From contig OW799236.1 of the NCBI GenBank assembly GCA_941918925.1, positions 106,718,562 through 106,782,561 of the forward strand: DNA of 64,000 nucleotides, written 5' to 3'. The position numbers were made by a program, and so were the translations under genes. Numbering within the stretch: position 1 is the stretch's first letter; each line of letters starts with the position of its first letter. This document shows positions 1 to 11,220 of this stretch, one piece after another. The notes under the pieces were generated by a model that saw only the letters and a list, made by a program, of their open reading frames with translations, had not been told where the DNA came from and did not search any database. Source of the stretch: Phyto melanocephala. Its lineage: Eukaryota > Arthropoda > Insecta > Diptera > Rhinophoridae.

Positions 1-368
1 GGAATTTGTAGCCTAAAAACCCATCGCCTATATTTGTTCAACAAACAATATCATTTAATTTAATAACTGATTTCAACTAACAATTTAATTAAATATACAA
101 AACGGATATGTTCTTAAATTTAAATAAAATTTAAGTCAAAAATTTTAAAGTGTTTGCCTAAGAAACTATAAAACAGACATAAGCAGTTTTTTCCTATTGC
201 CACAGCAATATTTGTAAATAATGTTTAAAATTATCAAATAATTAAGTTTCATTTGTTTCAAGCGAATTTTTAATTTTGATCTTAAATTTTTAATATTTAC
301 AACAAATTACAAATTGACTATATTCTATTTTGCGGGCTTTGTACTATATGTATGTGACTGTGTAAGTA
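1..368. other. AT-rich non-coding flank
   Basis: No coding signal or repeat structure is visible here. The segment ends with the TA dinucleotide (367-368) that serves as the left target-site copy of the Tigger-type element beginning at 369. Confidence 0.6.
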
Positions 369-1319
369 CAGGTAACCCTCCTACAACACGGTAGATAGGT
401 TCCTAGAAAACGCCGTGTTGTAGAAAAACGTGTTGTATGAGGCTAGGAGACAGTGTAAATTTTAATTTTTTTTAAATAAATATTTTCTTTAAGTTCATTG
501 TTTTAGAAGAATTATGTACATACATACAAAAAAATACATAGACAAAAATAAACAAGAGTTTCATTTTTATTCAGTTTAAACTCATTAAATTTAATTTATT
601 TCTGATCACTGCTCACCAGAATTAGTCGGGAGTGTTTTTTTCGGCCGAACGATATCACTTTCTGAATCCATTTCTCCGCTACGACTTTCAGTGCCTGTTT
701 TCTTCAGAAAATCTGTTATTTTAGTCTGTTTACTGGTCCTTACGAGGTCGTTGTAAATTTCTCTATAGGGAAAAAGACAATGTTGTAGCTCTCGTTTAAA
801 TTTTAGGCTTCTTTCAGAACAAGGACCTTCAGTCAAGAAATATATTTCAAGATTTTTGGGTAAAGTTAATCCTTCTTGCTTTTTTTTTATGGACAAACTA
901 TTTATTTTACAATCCTTATCAGTGCTATTGTCTTCAGAATCGATTTGTCTAATATTCCCGGATGTAAGTTCCACTAAATCTTCTTCTCCAATTTCTTGTT
1001 CTATTAATATTTCTATGTATACATACATACTAAATTATTTGTGTTTCAATCGAAGCTCGATGTAAGATACTTCGGGTATTCCCCAATTTTACTTTCGGTA
1101 GATGCGAAAATTGTGTAGACACACATACACTTTGCTGAAACACCTAAATCTAACTAAATCGTAACAGGGATGCAAAAATTAGTACTTTTGTACTATTTTG
1201 GTATAATTTTAACAACTTAATCATGATAAAGTTACAATTACATTTTATCGTGTTAGAATGAAACCGTGCTGTAGATTGAAATCGTTTTGTAGGAAGCCGT
1301 CTTGTAGGAGGGTTACCTG
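369..1319 (-). mobile_element. pogo/Tigger-type DNA transposon, internally deleted
   Basis: The element is 951 bp, bounded by TA at 367-368 and 1320-1321. Its terminal inverted repeats begin CAGGTAACCCTCCTACAA at both ends and extend 23 bp with one mismatch. CAG termini plus a TA target duplication are typical of the pogo/Tigger branch of Tc1/mariner. Shorter copies of the GTGTTGTA-like motif repeat just inside each end, as expected of subterminal transposase-binding sites. The interior keeps only the C-terminal part of a transposase on the minus strand, so this copy cannot be autonomous. Confidence 0.88.
606..1028 (-). pseudogene. C-terminal fragment of a Tigger/jerky-type transposase
   Basis: This 140-codon ORF starts at a true ATG and fills the middle of the element. 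It is rich in acidic residues and ends with a tail around residues 88-112 containing FPYREIYNDLVRTSKQTKI and then TDFLKK. That resembles the acidic tail and the final TxxxFF/TDFLK motif of Tigger/jerky (CENP-B-related) transposases. The helix-turn-helix DNA-binding domains and the DDE catalytic core are missing, so it is a remnant with no expected catalytic activity. Assignment rests on the tail plus the flanking element structure; the tail alone would be weak evidence. Confidence 0.6.
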
Positions 1320-1321
1320 TA

Positions 1322-3771
1322 AAGTATAACTCATTTTTTAAAAATTTCTTTTCTTTACGTTCATACGTGTTTTCCTCTCAACAACAATATTAATGTTGTT
1401 TGTTAAACATATATTTATTACATTCTTTGTGATAATAAAAGTAATTATTTCGTTGATAAAAAAGAAAAAAAGAAAAGAACGATGTCGTAATGTCAGTTAA
1501 TTGAACATCAGCAAAATTGAACCGCAGAAAGTAAGCGTATAAGCGAAAAATTAATACAAGTGCTGTGTTTATGGATAAAAACGAATTGTTTTTATAGATA
1601 TAAAATTGTATTACAATAAATATTTTAACACTAACAAATTGTATTTTTAATTTATAATATATCTAAGTCAGGCATTATATTATGTTGTGAGCCGGATTGG
1701 CACTACACGAGTAATCCATGTCAATAATTAATTAATTAATGATACAATAAAAAAAATATTAGTATAATAGGAACTAAATATCCAATTCATTTATAATTAA
1801 TTTGCAATATTTTTATGTAATTGTGCAGAAAAAAGAAGTTATCTCCATTAAAAATGTTAATTACACTGTAAATATCCATAAATATAGGACAAACACCAAT
1901 AAAGTGTTAAGTATCCTCAACCACACGCATATTGCATATGGGCTAATCAAAAAATTTTCAAACCAAAGGAAGGAATTCAAAGTTGCCCAAAACCCATATG
2001 TTTGTTAATGGAATAATAGAGTATATATTCAAGCTTTAAAATATATAAGCAATAAGGTTTTAAGGTGGTTTGTTTGTCCTTGGCAGAGGCTAACCTAAAC
2101 GTACCCCTTGCTTTCATTAAGATAAAAATCATATTTGTAAATTATCTAATATATATTAATAACACTGTGCGACAAATGGTAGGGGTCAGTGATCGGGAAG
2201 AGTTCAAACTACCAGGGAAAGTTATACCGGTAAAAAATAAGTTATACGTGTCCCGGCGTTTCGCTGGGTCACGTCTAGGAATCGAGATATATCGATTTGA
2301 AGTTAATAACTATCAGATAGGGGAAATTGTGACCTTTGGTGATATTTTTTTTGATATAACTCGAGAACCACCAGTTTGCTGAAACAAACTTAAAAAAATT
2401 GGGAAATACAATTCCTTCATTCTGTTCATACAACATTTCGCTACACAAGCAACAGTTTCGCAGTTATAAATAAATGTATGAAGAAAAAAACTGTTTTTTG
2501 CCTAAAAAATTGATTTTTTTTATTTTTGAATAATTCATAAAAAAACCAAAACGGTAAAAAAGTGTCAAGTCCTATTACTTTCTCGTAAAGTCACATAACC
2601 TTTAAACAAAATGAGATATAGATCATGAAAATCGATGTACGCGTTTCGCTTTTATTCACAATTAAGTGAACGTATAAATTTCAAAAATTTGCTCGAGATA
2701 TGCTCAAAATTCTTTGGAAAAAACATTGATGACTTTTTTTATGATTCTCAGAATTAAAAAAAAGTTATAAACAAAAAACGGTCGTAAATGTGCGTGGACA
2801 ATTAAAAGGAAAAAAGGAAAGTGCACTTTTTTAATTATTTGGGTTTTTTCCGTTGGCTACCTGATGATTTTTTTACACAAAAATGGGTACACTGTGTGTA
2901 ACGTCCGTAACGGAAAATAGGGTTTTCTAAGTTTAACAGAATGAATTTTAATAATTTTGTTTTGCAAACTAGCTTTAAAACAGAGTTTTTTATGCAGTTC
3001 AATCTGATGAAAAAAAAGAAATACCTTTATTACACTTTTTTTAAATTGCTCTAGGTTGCCGAGAATCTGAAAAACTTCACCTCAAAGTAAGAAAAAATGT
3101 ATTTAAATAACATGCGATCCCCCAATCTGCAACTTAAATTGAGATGAATTTCAAATTCTTATGAAACCTTAAACAATTCCTAAAAATCAATAACTAGTAA
3201 TTAATAACCATGTTGTAAACCGCAACCCCCATGCCCCCCTTCAAATATTTGGCGATATGCCAGTAATTAGTATAGAACTGCAACTTTATAAAACCTAACC
3301 AAAAAAAGGGTAAGCGAAGCTGAAATTGACCAACTAACGTTATCAAGTTGTTGCCCGGGGATTAAAAAAAACAAAAAATTTGGAGTTTTCGCCCCAACTT
3401 TTTCAAATCTGCAATCTGTTTTCGGCTATCTCGTCTAGTTGCTGAAATAAATCGATGAATTGGTCGATGATCTTAGGATTTGAGTTCTAAAGCACGCTTT
3501 CTAGTAGATGTTTATGGTATTTCGGTAACATTTTAATCTACACGTTCGATATTTTCATGTGAATAAAATATTGTCTATTGGGTTAAGGCAAATCTTTTAT
3601 AGTGCCTTGATGGTGGTAATGATGAACTAAGGAAAAAATTATTGCTTAAGAGAGCAAAATTCGGACGTTAAAATGTCGATAATGTGCTCTTCGGGTTGAA
3701 ATAATTCATTTCAGATTTAAATGATAAAGTTATATTTTTATGGTTCTTTGTTCAGTCGTGAATCCCTCCGT
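1322..3771. other. non-coding stretch with one unrecognised ORF
   Basis: The stretch is mostly AT-rich. A 105-codon open frame at 2065-2382 (plus) begins with GTG, not ATG. It contains a region (about residues 36-75) of higher-complexity sequence with VSDREEFKLPGKVIPV. I do not recognise it and see no splice context or neighbour that supports it as a gene. From 2400 to 3460 the sequence is moderately complex but open in no frame for long; it may be an old repeat. Confidence 0.4.
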
Positions 3772-3966
3772 TATATCTGTGGCTTTGAGCTAAAAGGGCC
3801 AATGTCAAAATATTTACTTTTAAGAAAATTGGAATTGAATTTTAACTTTTATAGGTGCTTACATAGTGACATTGGCCTGCATTTAATTTATGAAGCTGTT
3901 CTGGGTTAAGTATGACTTTAGCTGTTTTACCATAATAAAATAGAGCAAGAAAACAAATCTAATGCA

Positions 3967-4545
3967 ATGATTAACTCAAAAGAGCATATAAACTCATATG
4001 CAAATTGTGAACATCTGGAGATAATATGGATACCAAGCCATCACGGGCTGATCGGAAACGAGAAAACCGACAAATTATCCAAAATGGGAGCTCTTCTGAG
4101 TACTATAACTTTGGAGAACGCCAAACCCCTTAAACGATTTAAGGATGAACTTAAACGTTGGGCGATGGAGGAACATGTCAGAAAATGGCAAAGCACTGAT
4201 GTCGGTAAGGTGACAAGAACACTATGGGGTGACCCAAATCTTAGGAAATCAAAGGAGATTCTGAGACTTAGTAGACCTACACTTAGGAAACTAACAAGTG
4301 TGATTACAGGTCATACGGAGTTGAGAACTCATCTAGCTCGCATGAGATTATCTAAGGAGACAACATGTAGAGCATGCGAGGAAGAGGATGAGACTTAATT
4401 ACACTACCTCTGTCATTGTCCTGCGTTTGGGCATATTAGGCGCGAAAACTTTACAGTGGATACTATGCCGAACTTGGAATACCTGGGGAACTCGAACTGG
4501 AGATCCATAAGGTGTTACATTGAGGGGACTGGGTTCTTGGACTAG
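3967..4545 (+). pseudogene. LINE RNase H / zinc-knuckle fragment, stop-interrupted
   Basis: The open frame 3967-4398 reads IIWIPSHHGLIGNEKTDKLS, which is the RNase H signature (WVPSHxGIxGNExAD) of Jockey, R1 and I-type ORF2 proteins. It then gives an ITGHTELRTHLARM segment and a CRACEEEDET motif. A TAA at 4396-4398 breaks the frame, but the same frame continues with LHYLCHCPAFGHIRR, completing the expected C-x2-C...H-x4-C-type motif, and ends near 4545. Endonuclease and reverse transcriptase are absent. The first codons come from the target site, not the LINE. Confidence 0.8.
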
Positions 4546-4698
4546 TCCGTCATTTATGGGAAATTATGTTTATGGTTTTTGTTTGGGAATTTCGTTTTCC
4601 ATATGGAGCGCACAACATGCCAACTGGGCATAAGTGCATACCTGTCCTGGGTTTGGGCTTTTTTTTTTTACACCCCTCCTTTTCAACCTAATCTAACC
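3987..4698 (+). mobile_element. 5'-truncated Jockey/R1-like non-LTR retrotransposon
   Basis: The 15-bp sequence TAACTCAAAAGAGCA occurs at 3972-3986 and again at 4699-4713, immediately bracketing a fragment that encodes an RNase H domain and a cysteine/histidine motif. This is the expected signature of target-primed insertion with 5' truncation. The 3' end is pyrimidine-rich and closes with CCTAATCTAACC just before the second target copy. The insertion lies in the loop of a larger inverted repeat. Confidence 0.75.
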
Positions 4699-4755
4699 TA
4701 ACTCAAAAGAGCAAAAAAGTGACATTGGCCCTTTTAGTTCCAAGCCACAGATATA

Positions 4756-7051
4756 TTCTCTAGGTTTTATTTATTTATATAATCTGAAAAATAGTTGTAA
4801 TAAATATATAAACGAAAAAAAAATTTTGTCCCGCCCTGTATAACTTGCCTTAAAATTATAAACAACAGATTTAAAAAAAAATTAGCCAAAATGGCATACC
4901 CGCCACAAACTTTCAAAATCTATAAATGTTTATTAAAACTGCTTACTGTTAAAGTATGTTTGTTAAACTCTATCAAATACTTTAAAGAAAAATTAAACAA
5001 AATGCCGTGTTTACATTAAATATACGTAAAGGATGTGTTTAACAGGAATTTAAAATTTTGTATGGATGACAGTCGGTATCACAGCCATTGTGACAATATG
5101 CTAGAGCTCTGGCAATAAACACTCCATTAATGCAACGTAGTTTTTTGTAAAATTTTTTTTGTTCAATTTTTTTCAGTTATATTTTTTTTTAATCTATCAA
5201 ATGTTACATTCACATTCCCCCATACGGATGTACATCCGCAGGGTAACGATAAAAATAACAAGAAGTTTTATATTTTACAGATGTTTTTTTTAAATAACCG
5301 AAATATATAAAAATAAAATAACGTGCAGCAGAACACATACGAAAGCAGGCTGAAAAGAATTCAGTAAAAAACTTAAATGTTTTTAAATAATTAAAATAAA
5401 AGAAAAATAAGTGAGAGAAGTAAGTTTAAGATTATTTTAAAATAAATATCCCAGCAAAATCTTTACTTACATAGTAAGTTAGCAAGTAATAATGGAAATA
5501 CCACGAACTATTTATTTTTTTAATTAAGAACTACATATTTTTGTTTGAGTAGCTTGACTAGTAGAATACAGCTAACTATTAAAAAATCAACATCTAAGGC
5601 CATAAAGCAAAAGGACGTAAAACTGAAATCTAAGCTAAGCAAAGTACGATGTGGCCACTATACCTAGGTACACGATGGTGAAGAGTATTATCAAAATTGG
5701 CACAGCCAAATATAGCACTTTTATTTATTTTATAATGGTTTAGTAAAAAGATCGGATCAAGATTAAACACTTGTGGCGGCCATGTTGTTTTCAATATGAC
5801 AGTTTGTGTATAATTTACGAACACTAAGAACTTTTTGCAATTTGATGAGGTGTATTTGGGCTTGTTGTTTAAATATTGGAATAAAAACTTAACAAAAGCG
5901 AAACTTACATAATTGTAAATAATTGTATTTATTTTACATCAAACTTATAGAACAACTAATAAAAAGTTTTGATTTTGCCCTAAAAAATCATGAAAAGGAC
6001 AAAGTTATTAGATTCTGAAGAGTTAAAATTTTTAATTTTTTTTTAATTAAATTTTCAAATAACACGACCGAGGTGGCCAATTTACAGGTTTATTTCTTAA
6101 GATAATTCTGTTATAAAATTTTTGGCTTAATAAAATGATGTTTTCACGTACTGTATAGCTTGTTGCGCCAACATTTCTCCTGCAAATAATTTGTAATAAA
6201 AATTACAAAAAAGGAAAAGGAAAAGAATAGTTTTCTCATTTTTGTTTTGGGAAGGGAAACAAAAGTAATACTAAAACACATTTTCCTTAAAATCAATTTT
6301 TTTAATACCCAGTAAAAAAATTTTGAATTAGTGCAAATTGGATTATATTTTCAAGACTTCTAAATCAATAGTGTAAAAGCATTCGTTCTAAATGACTCTC
6401 TTAATGCAAAATAATATGTCATAAATAATGTGCTCTAAAATAAATGCAACAACATGCAAAATTTCCAAAACAATTCATATAAACAAACAAAATCAATTCA
6501 GGAATTATTATGCTTGACATCTAGGCACTTATTGTAATGGAGTTCAGTTCATTAATATATTCATGTGAACATATGATCTTCAATGACAAGCTGATGTTAT
6601 AATCATTATTGTTTTTTTACCTTAGTTTGATCACTTCGTCATCAGTTGAATCAGTTAAATTCGTTATTTAATTTAACTTAACTTTTTTAAATCGTCTATG
6701 CTTAAATTATTTGAAATTAAAATCAATTGTTTTCAAAATTTATTTAATTTAATATATAAAAATTTTTGTTTTTTTTATATATAATTTGTTAAATATTTAA
6801 AGGTAAATTAAGTAAAAAAAAATTTTTTGTGTTGTATTTAAATATTAATAATTTTGTTTGTTTAATACACTATACTTCAGTAAAACATGCTGGCAAGCAT
6901 ACTTATTTAAAAATTTCTCTTGCAACAATTGCGTATGTGGATTATGATCTAAAATATTCCACATACGTAACCCACACAAGCCCAAATTAAAATCAAAACT
7001 TTCATTAAAATTAAACCGGAATGAAGCAAGATTCAATCGTGTGACTACGTT
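4756..7051. other. AT-rich intergenic stretch
   Basis: No gene is supported. It contains a solo end of the dispersed TATACCCTTCAC-type repeat (5620-5730). It also has a 10-bp inverted repeat, CGTATGTGGA with its complement, at about 6930-6968. Short CCCAGC/TAAAA-type motifs at about 5450 and 6307 resemble the ends of the element that begins at 7052. Confidence 0.5.
5620..5731 (-). repeat. solo head end of the dispersed repeat family (copy H)
   Basis: The segment TGGCCACTATACC followed by ATTGGCACAGCCAAATATAGCAC matches the head end of the family seen in full at 21666-22379. It is most like the degenerate copy ending at 49452. Its terminal stem-loop is kept as a TTGGC...GCCAA variant. The remainder of the element is not visible. 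Confidence 0.6.
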
Positions 7052-7360
7052 CCCAGTAAAAACTAACTAATGACTTGCTCTTACTAAACGACATACTTTT
7101 CAATGACTATTACATATCGTCTGTCTTACTAAGAAGAGTTTTAGTAATGACTTGATTTATGTTGTGATGCCCAAGTACTTATTTCTAGACATTTGCTTAG
7201 ATAAACACACAATACAATTTGTTAGTGCGAAATTTGCTAGAAGCCATTCAAATACACAACTTTTTATAATTCTCATTTAGTTTAACGCGCTTAGGGTATA
7301 AGTAATAATGATTTTGACAACAACGGCAAAGCATCTCATTAACAAAGTGATGGCTTATAC

Positions 7361-9010
7361 CAGTGATGGGAAATGAGATTTTCATTTCGGTATCAAAAAA
7401 TTTTTCTGAGAGTACTTTTTTAACCTCAAGAGTAACAAATCGTTATTTTTTTTTTTAATTTTTATTAAAGAGTAAAAAAATCTTTATGAAAATAAAAAGT
7501 TAACAAAAACCATAAATCAATACATAAAAAGTTAATTTTACCTATAAACAAAACATTTTTTAAATTTATTTTGTAATTTTTAAGGTGTATCACTTTAAAC
7601 TGAAATAGCCCCTAGATAAATAGCGCCAATTGAACAGGAACAGAAGTAAATAATTATAATACGTGATCAAAAGTAATAAAGTTTACAGCAACTACAATTT
7701 GTTTGACATTATTTTATTAGATATATCTATACATAGATTTCAAAGTTATAACAACAGGAGTCTTTAGATTTCAATAAATCTTTGGTCTGAATAAGACTTG
7801 ATACGGTATCAAGATTAAGCCTATTTCTTTTGTTTTTATTAGATTTTGATACGAAAAAATCCTCTCTACGTTTGCAGAGGAGTGAGGAATAGATAAAATT
7901 CCATTTGCAATTTTCGAAATGTCGGAAAACATATATTCGCCCAAAGAGTTTTTAGTTTTAGCCACTTTAGACCAAAAACTACAAATATTTTTGCCTTTCA
8001 TTTGGAAACATTTTTAACAGAAGTGGTATAATACTATTAGTTCTACCAGACAAAACGTTTATTAGAATAAAAGAACTTATTATCTTTGAAACGTATTGAA
8101 GGAATAAAAAGGTAATTTTGAATACTGTATCAAAAAATCCGGATCTTATAAATTCGATCCTTTCATTTCTTGAATCTCTTTCAAAATCGTTTAACTGAAA
8201 ATAGTACCTCAACGGCTCCCATTGCTCCAAAATTCTATTAACTACTTCCTCCCGTGAAAGCCACCTGGTTGCTGCATATTTATATATGACATGCAATCCA
8301 GTACCGAAATACTCTTGGAATGTTGTGAACTCCTGCCTTCTACTTGAGCTATTGCAAAAATGGAAATTTGTCTTTTATAAATGTATCAATTTCAATTGGT
8401 ATTCCATATTTCGATGCAGCGGATGATGTTAAATTTAGTATGTGGCAAATGCAACCGTTTGTAAAAATGTGAGGAATTTTTTCTTTAAACTTTGCTTGCA
8501 CACCATTCAAGGGGCCCATCATGACCGCACAGTTGTCGGTTGTAATACCCATTATATATTTTTTAAAGGTATATTGCATAGCTCTAAAAATTTTAAAGTA
8601 CTTTCAAATATGTCACTTGATGAGCTGACATCTATTTTAATTAAACCTAAAAATCGATCACGACATTGTCCATTAAAAGTTCTAATAACAATCACCAAGT
8701 TTTTGTTGATGCTTATATCAGTGCTCTCATCAAGCACTATCGAAAAATAATTCATTTTACAAAAATCAGAAATATCAGTAATATTTTATGTTAAACAAAA
8801 TAAGAAGACATAATAAGAACTAGAGTTGCCATTTTCATAAACTAGAAGTGATGAAGGGGAAATGCTAAAACAGATGAATTTAAAAAATCAATGGTTTTAA
8901 ATTTTAGACGTATCACTGAGAGTATCAAATGTTACAGATGAGTAAAACGGTATTTTTTCAAATGAAATAGTATCAAAAAAAGTACGATCGTAACAACTTT
9001 TTCATCACTG
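7361..9010 (-). mobile_element. hAT-family DNA transposon, defective copy
   Basis: The 1650-bp element is flanked by a perfect 8-bp duplication, GCTTATAC at 7353-7360 and 9011-9018. The ends are CAGTGATGGGAAA and, on the other strand, CAGTGATGAAAAA; an 8-bp perfect terminal repeat and an 8-bp target duplication are diagnostic of hAT. The shared motif GTACTTTTTT recurs near both ends. The interior encodes a broken transposase on the minus strand. The intact target duplication suggests a fairly recent insertion, or at least an undisturbed one. Confidence 0.92.
7771..8755 (-). pseudogene. hAT transposase, frameshifted and deleted
   Basis: Four collinear minus-strand pieces cover the catalytic region. 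8755-8552 has SIVLDESTDIS, carrying the first catalytic Asp. 8579-8349 has GITTDNCAVMMG and GCICHILNL, the second Asp region and the CxxH motif. 8296-7979 has ATRWLSREEVVNRILEQW, the conserved RW block that precedes the insertion domain. 8001-7771 has the C-terminal dimerisation motif SIPHSSANVERIFSYQNLIK. Frame changes separate the pieces, the BED zinc finger is absent, and the RW block is followed too quickly by the C-terminus, implying an internal deletion. The type is closest to the ZMYM6/SCAND3-like hAT transposases by general appearance. Confidence 0.85.
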
Positions 9011-9290
9011 GCTTATACTGATATTTTAAACATTTTAAAATAACGTATCGGAGAATAATCAAACCGAGTTTTTCTCCTAAAAAGAACCGAACAACTTCTG
9101 TAAGTCCATAATATTAATGAGTTATTAAGGGGTTTAAAATCATGTACTTATTTATTGCTATAGAAGTAAGTACTTGCATCTAATGACATCGCCGTGTAAA
9201 AATAATGATCTAGATGCCAAATTGTAAGTAGTAAAGAACTGTTTTGCAGTACTTTCAACTCATTATTTTGTGATGAGAATTTTTGCTGGG

Positions 9291-10142
9291 TTTGAGAATT
9301 TGTAATGTAAGTATAGTAAATTTTACATTTATTTTGTTATTACTGTTGACATACTTAAATTGAATATTAACCCCTTAATGCAAGTTAAATAAAAAATTTA
9401 TTATATTTACAAAGCAAATTTTGTAAAAGAATTTTTGAATACCTTTAATTTCATTTTTAAATTTGTGGAAAACTATTTTACATTGCATTTACATACACCT
9501 ACTATAATTTTTATTTTTTCCACCAATTAAATTATTTTTATTTTAATAGATTTTTTTATAAAATAATTTTAAAATTTTATATAATTTTTCCTTAATTATA
9601 CAAGTATTACATGATATTCGAAAAAATATTTGTTATAGACCCCACACTTATACATATGTAAATATATTTAATTTTATTTTTATTTTAATAATTTTTCTGT
9701 TAAATGTTTACTACACTATGCAACAAAGTTTTTGTTTTTCTTTAAATAATCACTATTTTTTATATCCATTATAGTTGGGGGGTGCTTTAAAACCATGTGA
9801 GATAAAGCCATGATGGCTTTATTGTTCAAATGAATGGGAGATAAATCCATAATGGCCTTATTGCCCCATCATTAAGAGTTAAGGTCATATTTAAAATGTT
9901 GCGAAATGCGAGATATAGCCATATTTTTTTCTCAAATGAGAGATAAAGCCATATTTTTTCAGAATATTGTTATGCATAGTGTAAACATTCTGTAAAAGGG
10001 AAAATCCTTAGTTATCATTGAAAAAATAACAACTAGGAATTTTTTAACAAAACTTATACAAAAAAAAAAAAAAAAAAACCCAACAAAGACATTTTTTTAA
10101 ATAAAAAATTTTTAATTCAAAAATTTATAAAAAATAGAAATG
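9291..10142. repeat. AT-rich stretch with a GAGATAAAGCCAT repeat cluster
   Basis: Four related copies of GAGATAAAGCCAT occur at about 9799, 9840, 9912 and 9943. The first extends into a perfect 21-bp palindrome, ATAAAGCCAT-G-ATGGCTTTAT (9802-9822), and the second is an imperfect version. The rest is AT-rich, with an A-run at about 10060. No gene is seen. Confidence 0.5.
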
Positions 10143-10450
10143 AACAAATAATTACCAGTTTTAGTACATTGTCATTAAGCTTTATACACTAGAAATAAAA
10201 CAGAACTTATTGCATGATAATCCATGGATAAATTCGAGTTTTATTCCCGAAAAAGTAAAAGTACAAAAAAAATTAGTTATAAAATAATAAAATGTTTGAA
10301 TTTAAAAAATTCATAAGAAATTAAGAGCCACAAATAATTACCAGTTTTTGTACTTGATCTTAAAGCTGCATATATAAGAAATTAAATACATTTTATAGTA
10401 TAAAAGTCCATTAATGAATTCGAATTTTATTTCCGATTAAGTGAAAGTAC
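10143..10450 (+). repeat. diverged tandem duplication, about 122-bp units 186 bp apart
   Basis: The segment at about 10143-10264 is repeated at 10329-10450. Both begin CAAATAATTACCAGTTTT and end with AAAGTAC, with TAAGCT/TAAAGCT and TTCGA.TTTTATT.CCGA blocks in the same order. Divergence is moderate, so the duplication is old. Confidence 0.6.
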
Positions 10451-10648
10451 CTAGTTTAGTACTTTGTACCAAAAAAATAAATAAAACAATATTAATTCCA
10501 AAACGGTACACAAAGTTCGATAAAAAATATCAACGACAAACAATCAACAGTAATCAGCTTCCATAACAACAATAATAATAAATTTGTTTTTATAGAAATT
10601 TAATATATTGTTGCAATAGGATAGTGCTCTGTAGCATCAAACGCCACA

Positions 10649-10911
10649 ATGGACACTCCGTATGATGATTATTTCATAAGGAGTAATTTCTTTGCTAAAA
10701 CCGCAGACGTGCCTACCTACTCAAATAATGAACTTATGGGAATCACTTTTTATTTTTTGATTGACTTTCCCTTACTCTGTTTTGAACAAAAAAATTCTTT
10801 ATTTTTTAAAATATTCAGAGGCTTAATGATATTTTCGGAAGACCCTATGCAGACTGGCCAAAATTTATAGCACTCATCAAAGTTTATCAGTTTTGTTCGG
10901 GGTGGATCTTT
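10649..10911 (+). pseudogene. orphan ORF, possibly a frameshifted membrane-protein fragment
   Basis: A 73-codon ORF (10649-10870) starts at an ATG in good context (CACAATGG). It encodes DDYFIRSNFFAKTADVPTYS followed by a hydrophobic stretch. Another frame, overlapping its end, continues RLNDIFGRPYADWPKFIALI to 10911, so a frameshift near 10820 would lengthen it. The layout, a short polar N-terminus and then a first hydrophobic segment, loosely resembles the N-terminal part of insect odorant receptors, but I cannot confirm that from memory. It could equally be a chance ORF. No splice sites joining it to further exons were identified. Confidence 0.25.
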
Positions 10912-11200
10912 TTGAGGCCTTAATCAATAGCACGTTTATCTTATTACAGTTAAGCTATCTATGATTACCCAAATTATTACACTTATAAAGTCATCACTTA
11001 GGTAACGATGAGATCACATGCCTAATGGGTAAATTTGTATTTTCTTAAGTGGACTAACAAAATGAGATATTATACTGGACATTTATTGGCATACATTAAT
11101 TCTATGATCGAAGTCTACTTTTTTTTATAAATATTTTATTTTTTGGGAAAAATTATCTATTTTCTTTAAGATTTCAAAATGTAAATTTTTTTTCTCTCCT

Positions 11201-11220
11201 TCTCTCTCTCTCTCTCTCTC
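11201..11220. repeat. (TC)10 microsatellite
   Basis: There are ten uninterrupted TC dinucleotides, preceded by an imperfect pyrimidine tract. Confidence 0.9.

Larger units (their letters stand above)
3772..4755. repeat. inverted repeat (36-bp arms) interrupted by a LINE
   Basis: Bases 3772-3807 and 4720-4755 are reverse complements at 34 of 36 positions; the arms contain CTAAAAGGGCCAATGTCA and its complement. A third partial copy, TGACATTGGCC, lies at 3867-3877 and pairs with 3797-3807. Removing the LINE insertion and one copy of its target duplication would bring the outer arms to about 185 bp apart, which suggests an older foldback or terminal-inverted-repeat element. Confidence 0.75.
7052..9290. 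repeat. possible CCCAG-terminus MITE hosting the hAT element
   Basis: CCCAGTAAAAA at 7052 and the complement of CCCAGCAAAAA ending at 9290 face each other on either side of the hAT insertion. Short motifs such as TAATGAC and AAGTACTT recur in both flanks. Without the hAT and one target copy the host element would be about 580 bp. No clear target duplication is seen, so the call is tentative. Confidence 0.35.

Noticed and set aside
4681..4705. CCTAATCTAACCTAACT as telomeric TTAGG repeat
   Set aside because: It lies exactly at the 3' end of a LINE insertion, and higher flies lack TTAGG telomeres; it is best read as the LINE tail.
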